This document shows positions 46,410 through 58,008 of a DNA stretch of 64,000 nt, in pieces (positions within the stretch are counted from its first letter, which is position 1; every line of letters begins with the position of its first letter). The DNA comes from Saccopteryx bilineata. Its lineage: Eukaryota; Chordata; Mammalia; Chiroptera; Emballonuridae. A program made the position numbers and the translations under genes. Location of the stretch: the NCBI RefSeq assembly GCF_036850765.1, contig NC_089495.1:199524847-199588846 (forward strand), written 5' to 3'. The notes beneath the pieces are model-generated. The model ran no database searches. It was not told the origin of the DNA and saw only the letters and a list, made by a program, of their open reading frames with translations.

Positions 46410-46454
46410 TCACTGGTCCTGGATCTTCGCCCTTTTGGCTTTTAGGGACAGGTG
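46410..46454 (-). CDS. DHX35: DHX35 terminal coding exon and stop
   Basis: A CTCTTGCAG acceptor is followed in phase 0 by 14 codons, HLSLKAKRAKIQDQ, and TGA. The basic tail HLSLKAKRAK is the short C-terminal extension I recall for DHX35. Its position 3.2 kb beyond the preceding exon is plausible. The last residues differ slightly from my memory of the human tail (QDP), which could be species variation. Confidence 0.9.
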   Translation of the reverse strand, partial: HLSLKAKRAKIQDQ

Positions 46455-47002
46455 CTGCAAGAGAGGAGAAAACGTAACTGGGGTTGGTTAGACAAAGAAA
46501 CCAGGCTTTAACACAAATCCCATAAAAATCGCCAAATCAAAGCTTCCGTCTGGTCCCCGCCTTCTCAGTGAAAGCCGAGCCTCCCCCGGGGAAGCAGGCT
46601 GCAGGATAAGAACACAGTGACTGACAGAGGAAGGGGTCTCCGTGAGCCACAGCGGCCCGGCCCGTCCGCCACAGCCCGCCTGCTCAGCCAGGCTCAGCGG
46701 GAAGCTGTCAGCGAGGCTCGCTCTCCTGGGCCCCAGCCCACAGGCCTGCACTGCAGCCCACACCTGCGCTCAGGGCACTGGGCTCAGCTGGACACCCAGC
46801 GAGCCCCACGGAATCCTTTGCATGTGCAGGGAAGACACAGGACAAGGCTACTTCCTAGTGACAGGTATTTCTTCCACGAACGTCGCCCTCTACCAGCATA
46901 AATGACATAGGAAGCACAACACTGTAATCACGGGCATCCGGTAATAGGACTGAGGGAGACATTCTTTACATTCTAACACAGCGACCTTTTTACATTCTAA
47001 CA

Positions 47003-47640
47003 CAGCGACCTTCAACCTGTCATCTCATGATGCACACAAACTAATCACTCAAATTCCATGGTACACTGAGAAATACCTATTTTTTGCTGATCTGAAAAAA
47101 TATAGGTGTAATTTGGATTTAGTCACAGGACAGCTATTATATTGGCTCTTGTCATTTTTAAATTTAACAATCTACAGAAAAAGAGGTCAGTGCGCCTGAC
47201 TAATCAAGGTTTAAACAAAAAAAATTTTTTTTGTATTTTTCTGAAGTTAGAAGTGGGGAGGCAGTGAGACAGACTCCTGCATGTGTCCGACCAGGATCCA
47301 CCCGGCATGCCCACCAGGGGGCGATGCTCTGCCCATCTGGGGCGTCGCTCTGTTGCGACCAGAGCCATTCATTCTAGCGCCTGAGGCAGAGGCCATGGAG
47401 CCATCCTCAGCGCCCAGGGCCAACTTTGCTCCAATGAAACCTTGGCTGCGGGAGGGGAAGAGAGAGACAGAGAGGAAGAAGAGGGGGAGGAGTAGAGAAG
47501 CAGATAGGCGCTTCTCCTGTGTGCCCTGACCAGGAATCGAACCTGGGAGTTCCACACGCCAGGCTTAAGCTCTACCACTGAGCCAACCAGCCAGGGCCAA
47601 CGTTTAAAAATTCTTGTGGTGCTCTCGTTGAAAATCACTA
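47003..47640 (+). mobile_element. Older hAT element split by a Rhin-1 SINE
   Basis: Ends CAGCGACCTTCAACCTG and GTTGAAAATCACTA are imperfect inverted repeats. Middle pieces (CTATTTTTTGCTGATCTGA; AAGAGGTCAGTGCGCCTGAC) match a mammalian hAT-like repeat. The 8-bp flanks TTCTAACA/TTCCAAGG are only partly alike. A 24-bp repeat of TTACATTCTAACACAGCGAC just upstream overlaps the end. Confidence 0.7.
47221..47598 (-). mobile_element. Rhin-1-type SINE nested in hAT
   Basis: Minus-strand, head CCAGCCAGGGCC at 47587-47598, poly-T start, near target duplicates AAGGTTTAAA / AACGTTTAAA. CTCF-like core at 47311-47323. Confidence 0.93.
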
Positions 47641-48589
47641 TTCCAAGGTAAAGCCTAAAGTGCTAGAAATCCTAAAATATGCAATTACAGCACGGTGCAT
47701 AAACCTAAGTTTTTAATAAAGAACTGTTCACCACCCAAGGTACCTGGATACCCCCTCAATGACCATACACAAATAACCAAGAGAAACCTAAGGTACGTCA
47801 CCGGCACGCTCTGTGCCCAAACCCGCTGCTTTGCACACCCTGTGCTGAGACAGCAATCCCCACGGCCGACGGGGAGCTGCAGACCCCGCATGGACACAGG
47901 GCACCAAGGAGACAGCACACCTCCAACCACGACAGAGATGACTGCGTGGGCAGGACACAGCTAAGTGGCTGGAAGAGGCCCCTTTCTAACTGCTTATGCC
48001 CGAAAAGGCCCTAGTTAAGAGAGTTCTCGCCAGATTCCAAAGATGTCTCTGAGAATCAGGGGAAAAAATGTAAGGACTGAAAGGCAACTCTCTGATCAGG
48101 TCACCTTATTTTTCTCCCCGCTGTAGGTTTCACTAAATTTCTCTAAGTTCCCTCACTTCACCTGATGGGACCCCGGCAACCACTGTGAGACAACGCACAG
48201 CCTCAGCCTGGGAATGGGAGATGACATCACCGCCCTGGGGGACCATTTTTGGTGCTCTTTCGGGGAAGAATGTTGAGCATAAACAAAGCCGACTCTGGAC
48301 CATTTCAGGACTCTTGACAGGGGAGAGCGATGCTGGAAAACAACGATAATGGAAAATCACCGGAGGCGCCAAAAACACGCCAGGAGGGTCCGGCCCTGGG
48401 GTCACAAGGTGCCACGGCTCAGGACGGAGCATCTGCCACACAGGGGCTCTCGGAGAAATCAACCCCTTCTGGACCAACAGTGCTGCTGGGCAGAGCACTC
48501 AGGAATACACAGGACGGGTCATGCGAAAGAAATAACAGAAACCTATACAGGGCTGCCCTGTCCCTGGCTGGTCTGTGCGTGTGCAAACC

Positions 48590-49080
48590 AAGATTTGATA
48601 AGGCTCACAGATGCAAAAAAGTAATACATATGACAGCACACAGAAATAAGCCCTGTGTAGAAATAACATAGACGTAAATAACATGTGGGAATAAAATATA
48701 CGGCAATAGCACAAAGAATGGGATGGGGAAATGAAATACACAAGTTCTTACATTATAAACTAGTGCAATTCCAATTCAAGGTCCACTGTGGTGAGGTAAG
48801 GATGCACATATAATCCCTAGGGCAATCATGAAGAATAAACCAGGAAGTATAAAAAACCATTAAAAGAGATAATACAGAGCATTAAAAAGGTAAGATTAAC
48901 TCAAAAGCAGGCAGTAAAGAAAGGAACAGAGTAAACTGGACACCCAGGAAAGAAATAGCAAGACGGTAGACTTAAACCTAACCACATCAATAACACATTA
49001 AGTGTAACTGGCCTGAACACACCAACTAACAGCACAGTGCAGACCAGATGGAACGAGTCCTCAGGCTGATTCTGCCAGGC
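48590..49080 (+). mobile_element. Degraded L1-like fragment
   Basis: A-rich plus strand with AACACATTAAGTGTAACTGG and CCTGAACACACCAACTAACA resembles a diverged L1 ORF2. No frame is preserved. Confidence 0.5.
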
Positions 49081-49698
49081 AGTCTGTGAGTCTGCTGTTT
49101 TCCTGTCAACCTTCCGAATATGACCACCTTTCAATTAAAAATCTTGCTAGAGAAACGAGTGATCTTTTCTTTTTTTTGCAATGAATGGGCCATTTTTGGG
49201 AAAACAAAGAACATAAGCTATGAGCCTGCTCTGTGAGGAGCACACTCCGTGAGGCGCACGCCCCGTGGCCCCGGAAGGCCTGCGGGGAAGAGCATCAACG
49301 CACAGCAACGTCAGCGCGTGGCACCGCCTGCCACTGGGCGACACCACCCGGGTTCAAGCAGGCACCTCTCCCTCTCACGGTCTGTCCTCATCAGGGCACA
49401 TCTGTGCCGCCCCATGAGAACATGACCCGCACTGCAGTACTGTCCCACGGGAAATAGTTTAGAAGAGCGGAGGATGAAGGAGAGGGCTGAAGACACAGCC
49501 TGGTTTTTGTCGTATGTGTTAATTTTAAATGTTCCTCACTGTAAGCGAGTGGCACGGTGCTTCCACTCTGCGCGGTTTGGGAACATGGCAATGGCCGTTT
49601 CACCCTACGTGCTACTGTGGGGACAGTTTCCGCCCAGGACTGAGGACTGTGAGGAGGCCGGGCACCAGGCAGTGTGGGGGCCAGCAGTGTGCTCCTAC

Positions 49699-49810
49699 CG
49701 TTCCCTGCTGGTAAAAGTGCGGGGCCAGCTCCAACAGCCAGGCAGACTCCACAGCAGTCACGTCCCTCATGTAGTACTTGGAGGTCTGCACCACTTCGTT
49801 GTAGATGACC
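49699..49810 (-). CDS. DHX35: DHX35 coding exon (OB-fold end, VIYNEVVQTSKYYMRDVT)
   Basis: This 112-nt exon completes the tryptophan and reads VIYNEVVQTSKYYMRDVTAV, then ESAWLLELAPHFYQQGT, ending in phase 0 before GTAGGA. (V/I)Y.E...T.K.YMR.VT....WL.E.AP.(F/Y)(F/Y) closes the OB-fold throughout the DEAH family. HFYQQGT is the DHX35-specific continuation. No defects were seen. Confidence 0.96.
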
Positions 49811-50906
49811 CTGAAACAAGAAAGGGGCCTGAGCTAACTTCCTGCACCATGTGATGACAGTCAAGAATCAGTTAGAGGAGACGAGCCTTCCCCGCCACCT
49901 CTAACCGGTGCCTGTTCTGAGTCCCAGGCACTGAATCAACACAGGCACCGATGTCGCTCACTTGAGCCTCATGACCCGAGTGGTGGACACGTGTGTCCAT
50001 TTCACAGGTGGGGCTCTAAGTCCAGCGTGATTTCCAGAACCCCGCAGCCTACCCTGACTCTCTTTGGTGCGTGAGCGCTGCCCTCAGCCCTTTATACCCC
50101 TCCATCACAGCCCTTCTCCTAAGACACTGGCACCCGTGTCTGTCTCTCCATCCGAACTATGCTTTCATCACCACAGCTGTGCCCGGTGCGGGGTTCAGCA
50201 TCGAGTCCATGGGCAGACTGAGCATCGGCCGAACCAGGGGTCCCCAAACTTTTTACACAGGGGGCCAGTTCACTGTCCCTCAGACCGTTGGAGGGCCGGA
50301 CTATAAAAAATACTATGAACAAATCCCTATGCACACTGCACATATCTTATTTTAAAGTAAAAAAACAAAATGGGAACAAATACAATATTTAAGATAAAGA
50401 ACAAGTAAATTTAAATCAACAAACTGACCAGTATTTCAATGGAAACTATGGGCCTGCTTTTAGCCAATGAGATGGTCAATGTCTGGTTCCATACCTGTCA
50501 CTGCTAGCTGTAACAAGTGATATGACATGCTTCCGGAGCCCTGACGTGAGCGTCCCACATCACCGGAAGTAGTACTGTACTGAGCGACGCTTTGAAGCAC
50601 CGCCACATACAGTACTCCAGGACTCACTGACCACCAATGGAAGAGGTGCCCCTTCCAGAAGTGTGGCGGGGGTGGATAAATGGCCTCAGCGGGCCATAGT
50701 TTGGGAGCCCCTGGGCTGAACGGGGAGCGAGCAGAGGATTACCACCCGCTGTACAAGCAGATCTCCGTCAGAGCAGTAACTATAACCACCAGGATACCGA
50801 GTCCACAGAGTGTATGGGGCGCCTGTTCCAGGCACTGTGCCAGGCGATAGGGACCCCGAGATGAACAAGAACAAGGCCCGTCCTTCAGCGCATCTGGGCG
50901 GCTCAC
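49811..50906 (-). other. DHX35: DHX35 intron (1.1 kb) with MIR and young hAT
   Basis: This intron separates the two OB-fold exons. About 480 of its 1,096 bases are a young hAT transposon (50235-50713). A MIR-like stretch lies at about 49910-50040. The remainder has no recognisable content. Confidence 0.8.
50235..50713 (-). mobile_element. hAT non-autonomous element B, longer copy
   Basis: 479 bp, ends CAGGGGTCCCCAAAC / GTTTGGGAGCCCCTG; 8-bp duplication GGCCGAAC/GGCTGAAC (50227-50234; 50714-50721). Unlike the 330-bp copies it keeps an extra internal segment (about 50450-50620), probably a remnant of a longer founder. Confidence 0.93.
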
Positions 50907-50978
50907 CAGCGCGGCGGCTTCTCCGCATAGAGGACCGATGCCGGGTGGATGTGCAGTTCGTGATCGTCGCGGATTGTC
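50907..50978 (-). CDS. DHX35: DHX35 coding exon (OB-fold, DDHELHIHPASVLYAEKPPR)
   Basis: This 72-nt exon completes an arginine codon and reads TIRDDHELHIHPASVLYAEK, then PPR plus two bases of a tryptophan codon. HIHPSS.L is the family's conserved OB-fold strand; here it is HIHPASVL. A young hAT element ends about 190 bp downstream in the next intron. Acceptor CACCAG and donor GTGAGC are canonical. Confidence 0.95.
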
Positions 50979-52105
50979 CTGGTGGAACAGAGTTTCATCA
51001 GAAGTACACTGTAAATGCTACAGCGAGACGTCCCCGTTCTAAGGAACGTGGCCTCGGCCAGGTGGCTCGGAATGGAGAGGGCCTCCCCAGGCTCGCCTCG
51101 ACCTCAGACAGCTCCGTGTTGAGGCGCTCGTGCAATCAGCACGTCATGACACTGAGGGGGTAGAACCCTTGGCCTGGAGCGACAGCTAGCACAGACTAGA
51201 GAGAGATGGAACGTGCATCACTTAGGTTCAAACAGTTTAAGGGCTCCATCTACCAAGACACCAGATGGAGATCGGAGTGACTGACGAAGCCCAGAGTCTG
51301 GGCCATTGTGACTGACCGTAGGTAAGGGGACTGGAGTGCCCTCTAAGGGGGAAAAGCTCATGACAAAGGAACAGCTGAAGGCTAGCTCAGGCCGAGCCGG
51401 GGGAAGCCTGGCCGCTCCCTTATGAAACCACTGCGCTGTCAACGGGCCACGGGGCAGTTCCAGGACTAAGATGAGTGGGGAGAAAAGACTAAACGGAACA
51501 ATTCCAAGAGCCGGAATGATTTTGTTTGGAGAAAAGAAAGCGACACTGAGCATCAGCTCTCACTGCCCTTTAATATACTGAAGGCCATCACGGGGGCCTC
51601 AGCCAGGGCTGGTTTTCTCAGCCTGGAAAATGGAACTGGAAGCCACAGGCTGGAGTCTGCAGTGGGAGGCAGGCCTGGCATGTGCAGAACCACTGGCCGA
51701 CAGCCAGACTCCCAATGCGGCCACAGTGTACCAGGAGACAGCAGCATCATCCTGAGGCTCTTGAGAAACATCTGAGCTACCCAATGACAATAGCAGCTTC
51801 TCCAGGAAAGACAATCTTTCATGGTTCCTTCTGTTATTCTATTAGCAGAATGGAAACATTACCAGCCTCCTGAGTTGTGAATTGTCATCCGTCTACAACA
51901 AATGGAGAGGCTGAATATAATCATTGCCTAAAAAGTTAACATACTTTGCTTAAAGCACATACTTTGCTTCAGCTGGAGGCACAACGTAAATAAGGGAGAA
52001 TTCTTTCATTTAATTTCTCTTTCCCCTGAACATCAGCTGTCTTGTGGTTTGGATCATTTTGAAGATTCCTCCTGTAATAAATGACTTCACAAAGTATCAC
52101 GTTAC
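50979..52105 (-). other. DHX35: DHX35 intron (1.13 kb), no recognisable content
   Basis: This mixed-composition intron has no simple repeat and no repeat I could place with confidence. A 100-nt stretch around 51550-51660 has open frames on the minus strand but no splice support or recognisable protein. Confidence 0.75.
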
Positions 52106-52187
52106 CTGTAAGCTCCGGTAGAATGACATCTCGCTGCATTTGCGAAGAACCCCGACACGATGCACCTCAGGACCGGATCTGGATCGC
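52106..52187 (-). CDS. DHX35: DHX35 coding exon (OB-fold start, VLRCIVSGFFANAAR)
   Basis: This 82-nt exon reads DPDPVLRCIVSGFFANAARC, then HSTGAYR, with a split glycine at the start and a split arginine at the end. (L/I)..C...GFF.N.A+....Y+T is the first strand and helix of the OB-fold in DEAH helicases, the region that binds RNA and G-patch partners. Acceptor is TCGTGCAG and donor is GTAACG. Confidence 0.95.
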
Positions 52188-54382
52188 CTGCACGAGGCAG
52201 CCAGGAGAAGGATGGGTGAGCTGGCTGTGGTACGCTGTGTGCTCGGGCCTGTGCAGTGAGCCCCCCGCCCCGGCTCCGAGCCCCGAGCCCCCAGCACCAC
52301 CGAAGGAGTCCCTGCCCTCTTACGATGGTTGCTGAGGGAGACGTGCTGACCCCTCCTGGGCCGCAGACGCCAGACCAAGGCCAGCACCAGGCCCTCAGAG
52401 GGCACTCCACGGGCTGGCCAGCAACCCCAGGAACTCCCCTCTCAGAGAGCATCTCGTGGGAATGACGTTCCTTCCACAAGACACACACTGGGACACTCAC
52501 ATAACACTACTTCTGTTATAAACTCCAGTGTGCAACTCTCCACAATTTTCAAACATCCCATTTAATTGGTATTAAAATTAAATATTCTGTAAAGCAATTA
52601 AAAATCTACTGCTACAAGGATAAAGACTTCCCATCTATTAGGTGATTCTAAAATGATACATCTGAATTATTGTGCAAACATATAGTGTCATTTATTTGGC
52701 TGATGACATACCATTTCATCATTTCTAAGACTCACTCTTTTTTCACACTTGAACTCACTGAAATCAGGACAGCAGTTTATAATTATAATTGGCAGCATTT
52801 TTCTTTCTTAGTGATACATAAAATAATGGCATGTCTGATGATGTTTTAGAATCAATGAAATACAATTTATTGATAAGCAGGTTCCCAAAAGGTGGTATGG
52901 TCACAAAGCCACCAACAGTGTGCAAGAACGTGAGCTTCACTGCTGTCCTGCCAGCACTGTTTTGGCAAAAAGGTACCCTTTCTTTTATTGCACAATTACT
53001 TGATTACTCCTATATTTCTTTTTAGCACAGAACTGATGAATCTCAAATTTATATCTCTAACCACAATCTGGTCAAGATTCAGTCCCTCTTTCCAACTGCC
53101 CCTGAGAAACTTCACGGGTGAGAAATGGTCCTTGGGGACCAAGGTGGCAGGAAATCCCAGACACTACAGTATCTGAGCCCCTCAGACGTGCAACCTTTCC
53201 TCACAAATCCTTATATTCACCTGGCTCACTCACTGGACTTCCGCCACCACCGGAGGCCTGCGGTGGGAGCTCCCAGCAGCCCCGCCCGACGCCTTCTTCC
53301 CGCCCCTCCCGCCTCTGCCACTGCTGTCCGCCACGACCACTAAGGCGGCTACTCCCGAAGCCACTCAGAGAGCTGGCCGGCTCATCCTGCGGCAGTCTGT
53401 CTGTCTGTGTGACTCCCTTCACCGAGTTTCCTGAGGAAGAACCATGTCTTCTTCATCTTTTCATCGCTTGCTCTTAATACAAAGGGAAAACCAGGCTCTG
53501 ACACCACACGGCCTGGGTTCACATTCGGACCCACTCTGCACTCACCGTGTGACCTGCAGCAAGTCACTGGTGCCCCCTGGCCCCGTTTTCCTCATCTAGA
53601 CAGTGGGGATAACAACCGCGTATCTCACTGGATCGCTGCACATATGAAAACACCGCGTGGCCTGCCGTCAGCACGTGCTGGGGGGCTGCGCAGGCCTGCT
53701 GCCCGGCACACGGCAGCTGCTCCAAGGCACCTGCTGAACGAGGAGTGTGTCGCCTCCTCCCAAGTGCAGGCTCTGAGCCACACAGGCCCTGCCCTGCTAT
53801 GACCTGAGCTCACCTCCTCCCTAGGACTGGACAACCCATCTGTAAAATGAGGGTAGTGTTACCTACACCTCAGAGTGGGAGACTGAGAGAAGTGTGAAAC
53901 CCCTGTCACAGTGTAACTAGTGTGTCCTCAGTTCAGGGCAGTCACTGTCATCGCTAGAGGCCAGAGACTATATACCCTGCACAGCACTCCCGGCGTACCT
54001 GGTGACGGCCTAGCTTAAACACAGCACTTGCTTTAATGATACCTGTATCTGAAAGTAAAATGTAACTTACACGGAATAGCCACAAATACTGTCCAGTTAG
54101 ATGTAATTTTTCTTACAAGTCTACATGGGAAAATTAACTATATACAATGAGCAATGATTTGAAGGTGAATGATTCTTAAGTGTGGTCAGAGCTCATGAAC
54201 ATGCTTTAGTAAGAGCAGCCCTCGGACACAGAAATGAAACTCCTTGGGAAAAACACACTTTTTACACATGGCTTTCCGTGGACACGGGCCGAGCACGCCC
54301 CCTCGCTGCCGCACGTCGTTCCAGCACCGGAACCGACAGGGCATGGGACAGACGGCAGTCACCTGCGGGCAGTCACTCCTAC
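52188..54382 (-). other. DHX35: DHX35 intron (2.2 kb) with AT-rich block and MIRs
   Basis: Positions 52500-53060 are AT-rich and free of young repeats. Positions 53480-53640 and about 53800-53920 resemble MIR cores (GTGTGACC..AGCAAGTCACT; ATCTGTAAAATGAGG). Positions 53230-53345 are GC-rich without a recognised gene. Confidence 0.75.
53480..53640 (+). mobile_element. MIR element
   Basis: CCTGGGTTCACATTCGGACC, ACCGTGTGACCTGCAGCAAG and TTTTCCTCATCTAGACAGTG follow MIR in order. Confidence 0.75.
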
Positions 54383-54512
54383 CTTCACTCGAGTTCTTGG
54401 GCACTCGGAATTTGACAAGGAGCTTTTTCAGTTGTTCTCTTACTGTCGCCGCTCTGACAAGACCCTTGTAATTCAGGAAATGCTCCTGACACCACTGCGA
54501 GTTCTTGTTGTG
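54383..54512 (-). CDS. DHX35: DHX35 coding exon (WCQEHFLNYKGLVRAATVREQL)
   Basis: This 130-nt exon starts in phase 0 and ends with one base of a glycine codon. It reads HNKNSQWCQEHFLNYKGLVR, then AATVREQLKKLLVKFRVPKNSSEG. WC...F.......RA..VR.QL is the end of HA2 in this family. The linker KFRVPKNSSEG leads to the OB-fold and is expected to be poorly conserved. Splice sites CTGTAG and GTAGGA are normal. Confidence 0.95.
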
Positions 54513-56009
54513 CTACAGAGAAATCCAGGCGGAGGGAGAGACACACAGAAAGGTTCTTGACTACAGCGACACTGCCAAGCTCATCACTTCCTCTTCCTGC
54601 GTTTGCTTACTGCGTGGGACACGATCTTCGGATCATGACCGGCCCTTTTAGGCCCATCTCCCTAGACAGATGTTGAGAGAGACTCCTGCCCGCTCACTAT
54701 CTGATTGCTCTTTGATCTCGCTCTCTGCCTCAAGGGCAAGTGAACACTTAATGACAAGCAGAGCTGTCAATCTTAATGACAGTCTTAAATGCCTTCCCAA
54801 TGAGTGGCAAGCTAGGCAACAGAACCACTTCCCTGCGGTTCTCTGTGAACCAACTTTCCTCCTTGGCAGACTTGAGTTTTTACTCTGACGACAGGCAAGC
54901 ACTATGACACTTGCCAATTCAGAATACTTCCCAAATTACTATCATTTATCCCCAAGGTATGATTTTTCTAGCAACAGAACTTCATTTGGTTCTACACGCT
55001 TAAGGATGATCATTATGTCTTAGATTAATTACTGCTGTGGGAATGTACCTCGGAAATTACAGTCTAAGCCGGGGAGGAGAGCGTTTAATGAGGAAATGGG
55101 AATCGCAGAGGACTTCCCCAGAAGGCCAGCACAAGACAACGCCCTGTGGACCTGCGTGCTGCTGGCAGGGCGCTTCCAGCTGGACACGGCACACTCTGCA
55201 CATACAAACGGATTCCGACGGACTCAATCCGTAATGAACAATCTCAGTAAGAGATCAGGGTTTCCTGAGAACAGTTCGTTAACAGAATAATCTCCCTTTA
55301 GATCTCTGGTAAGACAAAACATTAGTATTTCTCCTCTTCTAAAGAAGTATTTCTACAATGAATACAAGGTACTGGAAATCTGAGGTCTCTCATTTCCCGA
55401 GGCCCTGAGACATTTCTGTGTTCATTGTCTCCATCACTTTTAGGTCTCTCTTTCTATCAATTTTTACTGGTAACTTGAAGCTGCATTATTTGCTCTCAGT
55501 TTTACAGGTTACTAAGAACAATAAGAATCACCACCACCTATGGCTAAACACAGGCAGGGTGTGTGAATGCACACGGATCCTCGCCCGGTGTCTCACATCC
55601 CGCCTGCCGGAGGAGCGCTGGCTCAGGGCAGCCGCACACTCACATTGACAGCTCTGAAAAGTAACTGAAGCCTACGAGCTCCTCTTAGCCTCGTCTATTT
55701 GCAGACAGTGTAACAGAACTTCCTATTCCAAGGTCGCCAGCGCTGTCCAGCAATGCTGGGTGGCGAGGGAGGGCACGCCGTCAGCCTGGCGCCTGTAGGC
55801 GATGTCTCTAGCCAGGACGAAGCAGGAAACGATGCCCGTGTTCTTCTAGGCAAAACCGCACCACAATCTTGGGTGGGCGGCAACCATGGCGACCATCTAA
55901 CCGGATGCAAAGAGGTTGTGGCCATCCCTTTACGAACTGAACTTTCAGCACCTCACTCCTAGAGTGAAGGGGTGTTCAGAGGGTCCTTTCACGTGGGAGC
56001 CGGGCTCAC
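54513..56009 (-). other. DHX35: DHX35 intron (1.5 kb), no clear features
   Basis: The sequence is unique in appearance. A 69-codon plus-strand frame at 55753-55962 is open but has no recognisable motif and opposes the gene, so I give it no coding status. Confidence 0.75.
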
Positions 56010-56087
56010 CTTGATGAATGCTTCATACACGTTAAGCATAGTGAGATGATCACCTTCCTCCACAGCAAACTTTCGGTGCGCTCGCGT
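56010..56087 (-). CDS. DHX35: DHX35 coding exon (HRKFAVEEGDHLTMLNVYEAFIK)
   Basis: This 78-nt, 26-codon exon is in phase 0 at both ends. It contains KFAVEEGDHLTMLNVYEAF, equivalent to the F...EGDHLT.LN.Y segment found in all DEAH helicases, part of the HA2 domain contacting the RNA channel. Acceptor TTTCCAG and donor GTGAGC are canonical. A phase-neutral exon like this one could be skipped without a frameshift. Confidence 0.95.
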
Positions 56088-57373
56088 CTGGAAAGGAAAG
56101 CTAACATTTAGAAGTCGACTCCCGTGAGCTGTACAGGAAGGCAACATTATACAATAAAGGGCTTGTGGTGTCTGGAGCGAGAAACGTCTGCTTTGTACCA
56201 TTCTAACTCTGTCGTTTCCTGAAAGACCTCCAACTGAATACTCAACCTTTCGCGGCCTCTACTTCTCCATCTGTAAAATAGGGATACTCAGCCTCCCTAT
56301 CGAGACTGCTGTGAGATTAAGATAATTCACTATAAAGTACCCGGCACAGTTACTAGACAAATGGTAGTGTTCTCTCTCCTCCTCTCTCCTGTCAATATCT
56401 TCTCTTTCAGAACTCCTCCCAGCCCCCAACAGAGTGTAAGCTCTGGGCAGGCAGGAGACCAACTGTCAGTGCATGACAGACGCCATGTTCCCAGGCTGCC
56501 ACTCAGCCCTCAGCCCTAACTTTTTCCTTCTGTAACATCCTGGGCAATGAGACCTGCCCCATGGATTCAGGAGCAGCACATACAGCAGTGCAAACACAAG
56601 CACACGCGTGGACTTAGCAACTCCAGGATTTTCTCCTTGCGTCAGCCACCACATAACTCATCCCCCCCTTGCTCCCATCGCTCAGTAACTGGGCACCACT
56701 ACAAGTGAGGCACGTACAGGCCCGCTCCTCCCGACACGCGTGCACGAGGCTGCCGCTTCCTGCCTCCTCCGGCAGAGCCGACCTGGAAGTCATCACTGAC
56801 TGCCTCCGCCAGCACGCCTCGCCGCCAGGGCGCTCGTCAGCACCCTAACTCTTCCTTAGTCTCTCCAACCCCCACTCTTCCAGGCTCCACTGATGCCTGG
56901 GCCTCAGGCCGGGCCTAGCAGCTACGTGGCTTGATCACAACACTACTGGGGTCCAGCTGCTAGCCTGGACACTGACTGCTTACGTCACTAACGTGCCCAC
57001 CCAATTCCTCCCAGAGCAGCCTGAGGGACACTTCTCCTTGCAGGGAAGCCAGCAGGACGAGAGTGAAGATTTGGGGCGCTGGCCTGTGAGAGGCAACTCC
57101 AGCATGGCTGCACAACCACGAATGAGCCGCCTGACCGTCCTGTGCCTCCACCTCTATGGATGGTGATAGTGGAATCCACCTCCCGGTTTCCGGTGAAGAG
57201 GAAATGAAAGGACACACACCAGACGCCTGGCACAATGGCAGGCACGTGGCAAGCACGCCAACGTGGGCCTCTGTCTGCACACGTGGCAGTCGGCGCTTCC
57301 TCATCACGCTGACATGGCAAGCCCGCGGTGAGGGAGATGGGGCTGAATGGCTCGGGGAGAAAGCTGGACTTAC
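56088..57373 (-). other. DHX35: DHX35 intron (1.3 kb) with two MIR remnants
   Basis: Positions 56200-56370 carry a MIR core (TCCATCTGTAAAATAGGGAT, then TGTGAGATTAAGATAATTCA). Positions 57130-57250 are a weaker MIR-like stretch. The rest is unassigned. Confidence 0.7.
56200..56380 (+). mobile_element. MIR element
   Basis: CTTCTCCATCTGTAAAATAG, ACTGCTGTGAGATTAAGATA and GTACCCGGCACAGTTACTAG match the second half of MIR. Confidence 0.7.
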
Positions 57374-57468
57374 CGCCTGCAACTTCTGGTTTGAGGGCAC
57401 CACAAAGATATTCTGGATCTGCATCATGGCTGCGATGCTGAGGATTTCCTGAGAGCAGCCAAAATTCC
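57374..57468 (-). CDS. DHX35: DHX35 coding exon (HA2 ratchet, CSQEILSIAAMMQIQNIF)
   Basis: This 95-nt exon completes the glycine codon and reads NFGCSQEILSIAAMMQIQNI, then FVVPSNQKLQA, ending in phase 0 before GTAAG. C..EILSIAAM..Q.IF..P is the conserved helical segment of the HA2/ratchet domain. The last few residues before the donor lie in a part of DHX35 that varies between species. Acceptor is TTTCCTAG. Confidence 0.95.
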
Positions 57469-57597
57469 CTAGGAAACAAAAAGCGTGTTTGATTTCAACC
57501 ATGCAAGGTGTTCATGAGAATTGAAAGACATTTTCCAACTGTTTCCTTGTACCATACTCCAAATTAAGATGCTACATCCATATATAGCTTGATTTTT

Positions 57598-58008
57598 TTT
57601 TTTCTCTTTTTTTTTTTTTCATCTTTTCTGAAGCTGGAAACAGGGAGAGACAGTCAGACAGACTCCCGCATGCGCCCGACCGGGATCCACCCGGCACGCC
57701 CACCAGGGGGCGATGCTCTGCCCATCCTGGGCGTCGCCATGTTGCGACCCTCCTGGGTGTCGCCATATTGCGACCAGAGCCACTCTAGCGCCTGGGGCAG
57801 AGGCCACAGAGCCATCCCCAGCGCCCGGGCCATCTTTTGCTCCAATGGAGCCTTGGCTGCGGGAGGGGAAGAGAGAGACAGAGAGGAAGGCGCGGCGGAG
57901 GGGTGGAGAAGCAAATGGGCGCTTCTCCTATGTGCCCTGGCCGGGAATCGAACCCGGGTCCTCCGCACACTAGGCCGACGCTCTACCGCTGAGCCAACCG
58001 GCCAGGGC
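57598..58008 (-). mobile_element. Rhin-1-type SINE with internal duplication
   Basis: Head TGAGCCAACCGGCCAGGGC and target duplicates TATAGCTTGATTTTT (57583-57597; 58009-58023). It contains a doubled ..GGGCGTCGCCATGTTGCGACC-type segment at about 57728-57778, and a CTCF-like core at 57700-57712. Confidence 0.96.

Larger units (their letters stand above)
46455..49698 (-). other. DHX35: DHX35 last intron (3.24 kb)
   Basis: The intron has a GT donor at its 49.7-kb end and an AG acceptor at its 46.45-kb end. It holds an old hAT element split by a Rhin-1 SINE (47003-47640), a degraded L1 piece near 48.6-49.1 kb and otherwise unremarkable sequence. No exon-like frame was found. Confidence 0.8.
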
